Assembly: GCA_017615445.1 (NCBI GenBank)
Contig: JAGAAD010000100.1
Location: 1-30,402, forward strand
Direction of reading: 5' to 3'
Origin: Bacteroidales bacterium
Lineage (GTDB): Bacteria; Bacteroidota; Bacteroidia; Bacteroidales; UBA932
DNA: 30,402 nt
Shown: positions 16,976-25,354 of the stretch, in pieces
Layout of the letters: each line of letters opens with the position of its first letter
How positions within the stretch are numbered: the stretch's first letter is position 1
The notes under the pieces: model-generated
The model's database searches: none
Told to the model about the DNA's origin: nothing
Seen by the model: only the letters and a program-made list of their open reading frames with translations
Position numbers and translations under genes: made by a program

Positions 16976-19417
16976 TTATTCCTCCACTTTGAACACTTTG
17001 AGATGATCCGTTCCGGGAACCCACGCGTCCCAGCCGGGAGCGGAGTCACGGATGAACGAGGTCCAGGCTTCCACCATCTGATCGCTGAGTTTGTGGTCCG
17101 CTTCGGTGAAGGGGCGCCAGCTGCGGTCGAGGGTGGCAAAGGTGAACCATAGTTCGGCGGTGTGGAAGGCTCCGAAATCAATTTCTCCCTCTTTCTCTCC
17201 GGGGAGATTGCGGGCGAATTCGTAGGCGAAAACCTTGTTGTTTCCGCGGGCGCTGACTTTCTCGCAGAAGTCGATAGTGGTCGGGCGGCCGAGGAAACCG
17301 GGGTCGTTGGAGGTGAAGCCAATCATAATCGGCTTGGAGTCGAATGCGCCGTCCTCGCAGGCCTGCGGGAAGATCTCGCCGCGGGTGCCGACCGGCAGAA
17401 TCGGCGGAACGTCCATCACATTGAGACCGCCGCCGGACTGGATGATTGCCTTCGCGAACAGAGGCTGCGCTTCAGGGTTGCACAACAGATACTTCACGCT
17501 GATTGCACCTGCGCTCTGGCCGAGAATGGTGACGTTGTCCGGGTCGCCGCCGAAGGCCGCGATGTTATCGTGGACCCAGCGCAGAGCAGCCACCTGATCC
17601 TGGAAGCCAAGCATGTCCGGGGTGCCGAAGCCGAGCTCGCCGAGGCGGTAGGGGATGGTGACCAGGATCACTCCCTTGCGCGCCCATGCCGCGCCGTCCA
17701 TCTCCTTTTCGAAACTGTAGCCGTGAGAGAACGCGCCACCGTGGATCCAGACGGCTACCGGAGCCTTGCCCTTTCTCTTTGCGGGCGTCCAGATGTTGAG
17801 GTACATGCAGTCGTCGCTGAACGCCGGATCACCCTCGGCGTAGAACTCGCGGTAGTAGAGCGGGTCTTCACGGGAGAACTTGGGCTGCATGGCGGCGGCG
17901 GGGAAGCGGTTCGCTATCTTGAGTCCTTCCCAAGGCTGGACCGGCTGCAAGGGCTTTTCGCGGAGCTCGCCCACCGGCGGAGCGGCGAACGGCACGCCCT
18001 TGTAGACTATGAAGCCGTCTTCCTTGACTCCGATCAGTTTGCCGCCGTCGGTCTTCACTATCGGATTGCCGGCCGTCTTCGCTACCCTTTCGAGCGCTTC
18101 CTCGCAGACCGGTTTGTAGTATGCCTTGAAGTCGCTCCATTTGTAGTAAGGCGCGAGGCTCTGGTCCGGCAGCGGGAGAGTCTGGTCCTTTTCGTTGTAC
18201 ATCACGCGGACGAGCACATCCTGAGGAGCCTTCTTGTTGCGGTAGAAGATCAGCTGGATGTTTGTGGCCATGGGCACGTTCCAGCTCTGGAAATGGTAGC
18301 GCCAGGTGCCGGCGTCCGGGCCGAGCTCCTCCCAGCCGGGCAGGCCCATAAGGGCTGCGAGCGGAGCCACGATGGTGTCGTGGCCGAAGCGCAGACGCAC
18401 CTGCACTCCTTCGCCGGCGAGGTCCTTGTCCGCAGTGTCCATAATCTGCTCGAGGAGGGCGTGCGCGGTGTAGGGGATAAGTCCGTTGGTGTAGGGAGTT
18501 CCGATGAACATCAGGGCGGCGTAGAGATTGCCGCGCTCCCAGACGGTGTAGACTTCATCTTCCGTGAGGATGTCGCTGAAGTCCGCCTCGAAATCCATGC
18601 ACTGCATGCTGGTGATGACTTCGCCTATGGCGGAGAAGAGTTCCGACGCTTTTCCTATGCTTTCAACGGTCTCCATATCCGTGAAATAACGGAGGAAGAA
18701 GTCTTTAACCACTTTCTCGTTTCCGGCATATGCCGCGGCATAGGATTTCCTGAAAGTAGGGTTGGCGAATGCACTTTGAAGATACTTCCAAAGGAAGCTC
18801 TTTTCGCTGGCAAACAAGGGGTCGTTCAGGGCTGTGAAGACCAGGTCCGGAGTGTCGGCCCCGTAATCTATCGAGAGCTTGGGACGCTGGGCTCTGAGCT
18901 CGTCGCAGAACGACATCATGCTTATGATAGCGCGCGGAGAGATAGTCGCCCTGGCATCCACTTTCACATCCTTTTTGAAGACTTTAGGATAGGTCGCAAC
19001 CATCCTGCGCGCAATTTCGCGATGCTGCTGCTGGCCTTTGACGGTTAGATCTCCTTCGTGGCCCTTGAGCATGGGATAAATCTCCATGTAGCGCTTGTAG
19101 AAGTCTTCTCCGGCTTCTGTCAGACGGGATCTGTCGTGTCCCTCGCGAAGAAGGTTCTCCACCGCGTCGTATTTGTCCGCGCTTGTTGCGAACCTCGAAC
19201 CGTGACGTCCGTAGTGGCTGATCACCACCGGTTCATAACCTTTCGGCGCGGGCGTCGGAGTGTATGATTCGACAGGATAGTTGAGGTGGTTGCCTCCCGC
19301 GAGGGCGGGGTTTTCCTTTACGAGGTCCTTAAGCTGCTGAAGGGTGAGCGAATCAGTCTGAGCAGAGGTTGAAAAGACCGTCAGGATGCTGATAGCGAGA
19401 AGAAATAAGCGCTTCAT
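16976..19417 (-). CDS. Secreted histidine acid phosphatase fused to type-B carboxylesterase
   Basis: An exported 813-residue two-enzyme protein. After a signal peptide (cleavage near STSAQ, residue 20), residues about 50-430 form a clade-2 histidine phosphatase: the R71-H72-G-x-R75 motif forms the phosphohistidine and H346-D347 (RFGHD) is the distal catalytic pair. Relatives dephosphorylate phytate or sugar phosphates. Residues about 445-813 are a carboxylesterase: WIHGGAF oxyanion region, nucleophile S635 (GQSAGA), acid D705 (GFTSND) and H752 (GAFHTAE). The esterase part, about 365 residues, is shorter than the usual 500, with a large internal segment missing just after the nucleophile region, but the triad is intact. 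The joint (about 430-450) shows no stop or frame break. It begins about 30 bases from a divergent promoter repeat shared with susC. Confidence 0.9.
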   Translation of the reverse strand: MKRLFLLAISILTVFSTSAQTDSLTLQQLKDLVKENPALAGGNHLNYPVESYTPTPAPKGYEPVVISHYGRHGSRFATSADKYDAVENLLREGHDRSRLTEAGEDFYKRYMEIYPMLKGHEGDLTVKGQQQHREIARRMVATYPKVFKKDVKVDARATISPRAIISMMSFCDELRAQRPKLSIDYGADTPDLVFTALNDPLFASEKSFLWKYLQSAFANPTFRKSYAAAYAGNEKVVKDFFLRYFTDMETVESIGKASELFSAIGEVITSMQCMDFEADFSDILTEDEVYTVWERGNLYAALMFIGTPYTNGLIPYTAHALLEQIMDTADKDLAGEGVQVRLRFGHDTIVAPLAALMGLPGWEELGPDAGTWRYHFQSWNVPMATNIQLIFYRNKKAPQDVLVRVMYNEKDQTLPLPDQSLAPYYKWSDFKAYYKPVCEEALERVAKTAGNPIVKTDGGKLIGVKEDGFIVYKGVPFAAPPVGELREKPLQPVQPWEGLKIANRFPAAAMQPKFSREDPLYYREFYAEGDPAFSDDCMYLNIWTPAKRKGKAPVAVWIHGGAFSHGYSFEKEMDGAAWARKGVILVTIPYRLGELGFGTPDMLGFQDQVAALRWVHDNIAAFGGDPDNVTILGQSAGAISVKYLLCNPEAQPLFAKAIIQSGGGLNVMDVPPILPVGTRGEIFPQACEDGAFDSKPIMIGFTSNDPGFLGRPTTIDFCEKVSARGNNKVFAYEFARNLPGEKEGEIDFGAFHTAELWFTFATLDRSWRPFTEADHKLSDQMVEAWTSFIRDSAPGWDAWVPGTDHLKVFKVEE

Positions 19418-19432
19418 ATAAAGAATGTGGTT

Positions 19433-19467
19433 TTTGTCTCATACAAAGATAGAATTTTTTATCTTTG
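19433..19467 (+). promoter_or_regulatory. Putative promoter of the susC operon
   Basis: TATCTTTG at 19460-19467 fits the Bacteroidota -7 consensus TAnnTTTG. TTTG at 19433-19436 could be the -33 element, although the 23-base spacer is a little longer than the usual 19-21. The expected start near 19474 leaves a leader of roughly 35 bases before the susC ATG at 19510. Confidence 0.6.
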
Positions 19468-19470
19468 TAT
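19441..19470. repeat. Perfect 11-bp inverted repeat between divergent operons
   Basis: The left arm ATACAAAGATA (19441-19451) and right arm TATCTTTGTAT (19460-19470) are exact reverse complements around an 8-base T-rich spacer. Each arm holds a TATCTTTG element pointing outward. It may be only two facing -7 elements, or also a binding site for a dimeric regulator of both the susC operon and the phosphatase/GH3 unit. Confidence 0.9.
19444..19451 (-). promoter_or_regulatory. Putative -7 element for the phosphatase-esterase/GH3 unit
   Basis: Read on the minus strand this is TATCTTTG, an exact TAnnTTTG match about 27 bases from the ATG at 19417. I see no good -33 TTTG at the expected distance, so the promoter may be weak or need an activator. 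Confidence 0.5.
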
Positions 19471-19509
19471 AAGGAACCGCATATATCAATAACCATCAAT
19501 AACACACAA

Positions 19510-22500
19510 ATGAAAAAACCACTTCAACTCCTCAGGTTTCTGTCGGGTCTGATCCTGCTGTTTGCAGGTCCTTTCGCTTTTGCCCAGCAGATCCATGTGC
19601 AGGGTGTCGTGAACGACAAAGACGGCGCGCCTGTCGTGGGCGCCGGAGTCTATCAGAAAGGCGTTCAGTCCAACGGCACCATCACAGACCTGGACGGCCG
19701 GTTTGTTCTCAATGTCCAGAAAGGCGCGACGATAATCGTCACCAGCATCGGATACAAAGATCAGGAACTGCCGGCTGCCGCCCAGATGACCATTGTTCTT
19801 CAGGAAGACACAGAGCTTCTGGAAGAAGTCGTGGTCGTGGGATACGGCGTCCAGAAGAAAGTCAATCTAACCGGAGCAATCTCCACAGTCAGCGCTGAAG
19901 ATATCCAGGGTCGCTCGATCGCGCACGTGGAGCAGGCTCTCCAGGGTAAGACCCCTGGTGTGACCCTGATAACCACTTCCGCCCAGCCTGGCGCAGTGCC
20001 GACGGTCCGCGTCCGCGGTATCGCTTCGAACGGAACATCCGATCCTCTGTATGTCGTGGATGGTCTTTTGATGGAAGATATAAGTTCCATCGATCCTAAC
20101 TCGATCGAGAGTATGGAAGTGTTGAAGGACGCCGCTTCGGCCGCCATTTATGGCGCGCAGGCAGGTAACGGCGTTATCCTCATCACCACCAAAAAAGGCT
20201 CGAAGGGAGAAGGAACAATCACTTACGATTTCCAGTACAACATCTCGAATGTGGCAATAAAGCCTCAGCTGCTCAACTCCAAGGAGTATATCCAGCAGGC
20301 GATGGAAGCCAATCCTTTGTTCACGGACGACGACGTCCTCCTTCTTATCGACAAGGGCACCTGGGACGGACAATCTTCCACAGACTGGCTGGATGTCACC
20401 TTCGGCAAGGGCGTGATCAAGCGCCATCTGCTCAGCGCCCAGGGAGGTAGCGACAAGGGTTCTTACTTCCTTTCGCTCGGCAGTTACGATGAAGACGGAA
20501 CGGTGGTTCTGCATAAAGACACCTACAAGCGTTACACCGCTTCGCTCAATGCAGACTACCAGATTAAGAAGTGGCTTAAGATGGGCACCACCATAGACTT
20601 CGCGAATTACGCGGTGTCTCCTCTGGTGGACGGTGTGCCTCTAAGCGGAAGCGGCGTTCGCAGCCCGAACCTTTTCGCGATAGCCATGGCCACACCTCCT
20701 TATCTTCAGGACAGATATGCCCCCGATCAGCTGCCTACCGAAATGCAGGACCTGCTGAAAGCTGGCAAAAAGCTCCTTACGGACGACGAAGGTAATTACT
20801 ACACCACCCTCGGTCTTCTTCACCCTGAAGTCGCGGTTAAATCCGCCGAGAGAAAGAACTATGGCAACCGCTTCTCGGGAACGCTGTTCGCCAACTTCAA
20901 CCCCATAAAAGAACTGGTGGTGACTTCCCGCCTCGGCTTCAAGGTCTACAACGACAACACATATTATTTCTGCCACGAATACTACGGAGGCGAGAACTTC
21001 TTCAACGAAGCGACTACCCTTACGACTTCGAGGTCGAACACCAGCACGACATACTATCAGTGGGAGAACTTCGCCAACTACCTCAAGACCTTCGGCAAGC
21101 ACTCTATTGGTGCTACACTGGGTATGTCCTACAGCCACAACACGACTCTCTACACCGGAGTGAGCATCTCCAGCGCCGCCAAGGACGATCCTCTCTTTGC
21201 GGATATCAGTTATCCCCTTGGCTCTGCGAGCAGGACGACTGGAGGATATGAGATTTACAATGCGAAACTCTCTTACTTCGGACGTGTGAACTACAGTTTT
21301 GCAGACAAGTATCTCTTCGAGGCGACTCTCCGTGCGGATGCGGCGGATTCTTCGGTTCTTCCCGTCGAAAACCGCTGGGGTTATTTCCCTTCAGTGTCTG
21401 CCGGTTGGATCCTTTCAAGCGAGGATTTCTTCTCCGGGCTCAAGGATAAGGTCTCCTTCATGAAGATCAGGGCAAGCTGGGGCCAGAACGGATCGACCAG
21501 CAACCTTGGCGGATACAAGTATTCCAACTCCATCAACACCGTGTCTGCAGGTTATAGCTTTACCAATTCCGCTATCTCCTATATTACCAGATATATGCCT
21601 GCCCAGCTCGCAAATCCCCAGCTCAAATGGGAGACTTCCGAGCAGCTGGACTTCGGTCTGGATGTGAGAATGCTGGACGATCGCCTGTCCATGACTGCGG
21701 ACTGGTTTAAGAAAGACACCAAAGACCTCATCATCCAGAAGATCAACGTTCCTTATGAAGCCGGTAATGTGGCGGCCCCGGTCAATGGCGGAAATATCAC
21801 CAACTCCGGTATCGAACTCGAACTTTCGTGGAAAGACCAGCTGGGTGATTTCTTCTACTCCGTCAGCGGCAATATCGCGACCCTTAACAACAAGGTCACC
21901 TGGCTGAACCCCAATGTCAGCGACAGCCGTATCATGAGCAGCACCACCATCAACTTCCTCGGAGCGGCTTCCGCCTTCGAGGTGGGCTATCCTATCTGGT
22001 ACTTCCGCGGTTATAAAGTGGATCATCTGGATGAAAACGGTGATCCTGTCATCGCCAACCTTTCGGGCGACGAGGCCGGAACCATAGATGAAAGCGACAA
22101 GACCATGATAGGCAAGCCGCTTCCTGATTTCACCTATGGCCTGACCATCACTCTCGGCTGGAAGGGCTTTGACTTCACCCTTTTCGCAAACGGTTCGCAG
22201 GGCAACGACGTGTTCATGTGCTACAACAACGCCAACCTGCTCTACAGCCTCAAGAATGTCTACGATCAGAGGTGGACTCCTACCCACACCGACACTCGTT
22301 TCGCCCGTCCTCAGCCGAGAACGGACAATATCGAGAAGTACCTCCTTTCGGATGCATTCATCTTCGACGGATCATACTTCCGCATCAAGCAGATCCAGCT
22401 CGGTTACACTCTTCCTGCCTCATTGACCAAAAAAGCGGCCATAGAGAAGCTCAGGGTGTTTGCTTCGCTGGACAACTATTTCCTCTTCACATCTTACCCT

Positions 22501-22608
22501 GGTCTGGATCCTGAAATCAGCACTGACGCCGTGAGCGGTATCGGCCTGGATCTCGGAGCATATCCGACCACAAAGAAGATGGTATTCGGTGTTTCTGTCA
22601 CATTCTAA
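19510..22608 (+). CDS. susC: SusC/RagA-type TonB-dependent outer-membrane transporter
   Basis: Forms the outer-membrane channel of a SusCD importer, driven by TonB and the proton-motive force. The 1032-residue protein has a signal peptide (to about FAQQ, residue 25), a carboxypeptidase-like regulatory domain (about 25-105), then EEVVVVGYG near 107, a plug domain with DPLYVVDG at 178 and the usual MEVLKDAASAAIYGAQAGNG stretch, and a long beta barrel ending in an aromatic residue (VSVTF). I chose ATG 19510 rather than TTG 19465 because it places the signal peptide first. No STN domain is present, so sigma/anti-sigma signalling through this receptor is unlikely. The substrate is unknown; SusC sequence alone rarely reveals it. 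susD follows after 12 bases. Confidence 0.96.
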   Translation: MKKPLQLLRFLSGLILLFAGPFAFAQQIHVQGVVNDKDGAPVVGAGVYQKGVQSNGTITDLDGRFVLNVQKGATIIVTSIGYKDQELPAAAQMTIVLQEDTELLEEVVVVGYGVQKKVNLTGAISTVSAEDIQGRSIAHVEQALQGKTPGVTLITTSAQPGAVPTVRVRGIASNGTSDPLYVVDGLLMEDISSIDPNSIESMEVLKDAASAAIYGAQAGNGVILITTKKGSKGEGTITYDFQYNISNVAIKPQLLNSKEYIQQAMEANPLFTDDDVLLLIDKGTWDGQSSTDWLDVTFGKGVIKRHLLSAQGGSDKGSYFLSLGSYDEDGTVVLHKDTYKRYTASLNADYQIKKWLKMGTTIDFANYAVSPLVDGVPLSGSGVRSPNLFAIAMATPPYLQDRYAPDQLPTEMQDLLKAGKKLLTDDEGNYYTTLGLLHPEVAVKSAERKNYGNRFSGTLFANFNPIKELVVTSRLGFKVYNDNTYYFCHEYYGGENFFNEATTLTTSRSNTSTTYYQWENFANYLKTFGKHSIGATLGMSYSHNTTLYTGVSISSAAKDDPLFADISYPLGSASRTTGGYEIYNAKLSYFGRVNYSFADKYLFEATLRADAADSSVLPVENRWGYFPSVSAGWILSSEDFFSGLKDKVSFMKIRASWGQNGSTSNLGGYKYSNSINTVSAGYSFTNSAISYITRYMPAQLANPQLKWETSEQLDFGLDVRMLDDRLSMTADWFKKDTKDLIIQKINVPYEAGNVAAPVNGGNITNSGIELELSWKDQLGDFFYSVSGNIATLNNKVTWLNPNVSDSRIMSSTTINFLGAASAFEVGYPIWYFRGYKVDHLDENGDPVIANLSGDEAGTIDESDKTMIGKPLPDFTYGLTITLGWKGFDFTLFANGSQGNDVFMCYNNANLLYSLKNVYDQRWTPTHTDTRFARPQPRTDNIEKYLLSDAFIFDGSYFRIKQIQLGYTLPASLTKKAAIEKLRVFASLDNYFLFTSYPGLDPEISTDAVSGIGLDLGAYPTTKKMVFGVSVTF

Positions 22609-22620
22609 TTCGCAAGCGCT

Positions 22621-24243
22621 ATGAAGACAACACATATTATTTTCTCCATATTTGCAAGCGTTGCATTGCTTGCCTCCTGCTCGGAGAAGTTGCTCGACAT
22701 CCCTCAGCAGGGAGTGCAGAGCGAGGCCAACTCATATATAACGGATGAGGACTGCGAAGCGGCGACTGCTGCGGTCTACGCCGCCTGGCGCCACGCATGG
22801 TCCGGAACCGGTTCTTCCTCCGCATCCGGAACGACTTATTGCAACCTCTTCTGGTTCAAGAACCTCCTCTCAGACGAGTTCCATGCAGGTTCGCACACCA
22901 ATCAGACCGACCTGGGCAACTACACCTACACCAATTCCAATCTCTGGATCGGAGCCATCTACGAGTTCCTCTACAAGACGGTCTACTACTCCAATATCGT
23001 GATAGACAAATTCAAGCCGGAATCCGAGACCAAGACCCGCTGCATCGCGGAGGCCAAGTTCTTCAGGGCTTTGGCTTACTACGAGCTTATCACCCTCTGG
23101 GGCCGCGTTCCCCTCGTGGACCATGTTATGACCCCGGAGAACAACTATCAAATCGCCCCGTCCGAGATAGACGCCCTCTGGGCGTTCGTGCTCAAGGATC
23201 TCGATGAAGCGATCGGGCCTGAAGATGCCCCTGTGCTCGTCTCCAAGAAGTCGTTGGACGACAAGGACACCGGCACCCGCATTACTCTGGAAGCAGCTTA
23301 TGCCGTGCGTGGAAAAGTCCACCTGACCATGAAGCATTTCGGCCAGGCCCAGAGCGATTTTGGAAAGGTCATCACCTCGGGTAAGTACGGTCTTATCGAC
23401 AACATCGGAGATTTGTACCACACCGCGGCCAACGGCTGCAAAGAGTACATCTTCGAGAACGTACGCCACTGGGACAGCAACAACTTCTACATCAATGGAG
23501 CCGATGCCGCTCAGGACGGATGGTACGGCCTGGAAGACAACTGGCTGTTCGTCTATGGTATGGAAGCAGCAGACGATGCTCCGTATCCTTTCGTGACCAT
23601 TATGGGCTGGGGAGCTATGATTCCCACAAAGAAGGTCTACGATGCATTCGTTGCGGAAGAAGGTCCGACCAGCGCACGCCGTATGGCTTCGGTAGTGAGC
23701 CTTGCCGACCTTCCTTCCCTCAAGGTGACCATCACCAAGTCTCTGCAATGGGACTACAACGAAGGTTACTTCCGCTTCAAGTGGCTTATGAGCACTGAAG
23801 ATGAGGTGGATATGGCCTGGACCGGTCGTCTGAACAACACTCCTTGCATGCGTTATGCCGACGTCCTCCTGATGATGGCTGAAGCTTGCGTGCGCGACAA
23901 TAAGAATGGAGACGTGTATATCAACGAAGTCCGCACCCGCGCCGGCCTGGGCACGCTCACCAATGCGACTATGGCAGACATCAAGAAAGAGCGCCTGCTC
24001 GAGATGTGCTTCGAGGCCACTCGTCTTCAGGATCTCAAGAGATGGGATGAGTATGAGGGCGACCTCGCCGCTAATCTCACTGACAAGGGTAAGAAAATCC
24101 CCAGACTGCTCGGCCAGGCTGATGGCTCCGCCACCGTCACATGGACGGACAATCCGGATCCCAATGCCGGTTGGTCCGAGGCTGAGAGATATCTCCCTTA
24201 TCCTCTCGTGGAGGTTCAGACCAATAAACTGATTGATGAATAA
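22621..24243 (+). CDS. susD: SusD/RagB-type surface nutrient-binding lipoprotein
   Basis: The substrate-binding lid that works with the adjacent SusC. The 540-residue protein has a lipoprotein signal (LLASC, Cys20), the family N-terminus with LLDIPQQG, and helical TPR-like repeats including AKFFRALAYYELITLWGRVP (about 141-160), a strong family signature. The C-terminal part has MRYADVLLMMAEA and ERLLEMCFEATRLQDLKRW, as in RagB/SusD proteins. The last codons overlap the start of the first serine hydrolase by 8 bases, tying the importer to the enzymes downstream. The ligand cannot be named. Confidence 0.96.
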   Translation: MKTTHIIFSIFASVALLASCSEKLLDIPQQGVQSEANSYITDEDCEAATAAVYAAWRHAWSGTGSSSASGTTYCNLFWFKNLLSDEFHAGSHTNQTDLGNYTYTNSNLWIGAIYEFLYKTVYYSNIVIDKFKPESETKTRCIAEAKFFRALAYYELITLWGRVPLVDHVMTPENNYQIAPSEIDALWAFVLKDLDEAIGPEDAPVLVSKKSLDDKDTGTRITLEAAYAVRGKVHLTMKHFGQAQSDFGKVITSGKYGLIDNIGDLYHTAANGCKEYIFENVRHWDSNNFYINGADAAQDGWYGLEDNWLFVYGMEAADDAPYPFVTIMGWGAMIPTKKVYDAFVAEEGPTSARRMASVVSLADLPSLKVTITKSLQWDYNEGYFRFKWLMSTEDEVDMAWTGRLNNTPCMRYADVLLMMAEACVRDNKNGDVYINEVRTRAGLGTLTNATMADIKKERLLEMCFEATRLQDLKRWDEYEGDLAANLTDKGKKIPRLLGQADGSATVTWTDNPDPNAGWSEAERYLPYPLVEVQTNKLIDE

Positions 24244-25354
24244 GCATTCTTTCATAATACTGGTGGCGGCTGCGCTGAGCGTGGCCGTCGACTGTTATGC
24301 GGAGCGTGGAAAACCGCTGCCGCGCACAGAACCAGGCCCTGAACTGACACAGGCTCTGCAGACCTGGGAGAATGAGGTGCAGGCTTCGCTCTCGAAGCCG
24401 GAAATGCAGCAGGTGATAATGCACAACATTATGGTCGTTAAGGACGGCAAGGTGGTCTACGAGAAGAATCTGGATCCCGAGTGGCCGGCAGATAGACCGC
24501 AGCACGTCTTTTCGGCAAGTAAGACTTTCACCGCTCTCGCTTGCGGTATCGCAGTAGACGACGGACTTCTTTCCGTAGACGACAAGGTCATCGATTTCTT
24601 TCCGGACAAGTTGCCTGCGAGGATCAGTAAGAAACTGAAGGCTCTTACGATCAAGGACCTGCTTACGATGCAGTGTGGACATAAAACCGATCCCACCTGG
24701 GATACTATGGCCGCGTACGATTCCGTCTCGATGGAAATTTCCCTAAAGCCCGGTGTCGACATCGCCAAGGCCTTCCTGAGTCATCGTTTCGTCTACAAGC
24801 CCGGCACATATTTCTGCTACAATTCCCTCTGCACCTATATGGTTTCAGCCATCGTCCAAAAAGTCGAAGGTAAGAACATCCTCGATCTTCTGGACGAAAG
24901 GATCTTCGCTCCTCTTGCTATCGAAAGGCCCGAGTGGGACATGGATGAAGAAGGAGTATGCTGCGGCGGATGGGGCCTGCACCTTAAAATCGAAGATATG
25001 GCTAAGCTCGGACAGCTCCTTCTCCAGAAAGGGGAGTGGAACGGAAGGCAGCTTGTATCCGCCGAGTGGGTGGAAGAGCAGACCCGCAAACACATCGACA
25101 ACTATCCCAACGGACTTACCGCAAAGAAGATAGACGCTCCGCCGTACCTGCCAATCTCCCGCAACGACTGGGTGGCCGGCTACGGCTATCAGACCTGGCG
25201 AAACACCGTGGGCGGTTTCAGGGCAGACGGAGCCTGGGGGCAGATGATAGTCGTGCTCCCCGAACACAACGCAGTTATCGCCGGTCAGGCTAATCTTAAA
25301 AACCACCTGGCAGAACTTTGGTCCTACTGGGATTATATACTTCCTGCATTATGA
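24236..25354 (+). CDS. Exported SxxK serine hydrolase, first of tandem pair
   Basis: A 372-residue member of the beta-lactamase class C / penicillin-binding / esterase superfamily (COG1680). The catalytic S93-x-x-K96 (FSASKTF) and tyrosine Y195 (CYNS, where class C enzymes have YxN) are present, as are GGWGLHLKIEDMAKLGQ and GGFRADGAWGQ near the C-terminus. These features resemble 6-aminohexanoate-oligomer hydrolases and esterases more than true beta-lactamases. The signal peptide runs to about CYA (residue 22); aspartate before Cys20 makes a lipobox unlikely. ATG 24236 overlaps the susD stop. It may cleave an amide or ester in the imported substrate; this is inference, and antibiotic hydrolysis is not suggested. 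Confidence 0.88.
   Translation: MNKHSFIILVAAALSVAVDCYAERGKPLPRTEPGPELTQALQTWENEVQASLSKPEMQQVIMHNIMVVKDGKVVYEKNLDPEWPADRPQHVFSASKTFTALACGIAVDDGLLSVDDKVIDFFPDKLPARISKKLKALTIKDLLTMQCGHKTDPTWDTMAAYDSVSMEISLKPGVDIAKAFLSHRFVYKPGTYFCYNSLCTYMVSAIVQKVEGKNILDLLDERIFAPLAIERPEWDMDEEGVCCGGWGLHLKIEDMAKLGQLLLQKGEWNGRQLVSAEWVEEQTRKHIDNYPNGLTAKKIDAPPYLPISRNDWVAGYGYQTWRNTVGGFRADGAWGQMIVVLPEHNAVIAGQANLKNHLAELWSYWDYILPAL

Noticed and set aside
17162..19048. Open frame of 628 codons on the plus strand inside the phosphatase-esterase gene
   Set aside because: The minus-strand frame carries full catalytic motifs; the plus-strand translation shows none.
19418..19509. Riboswitch or small RNA in the divergent intergenic region
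   Set aside because: The only structure is the short palindrome explained by facing promoter elements; the leader is too short for a known riboswitch.
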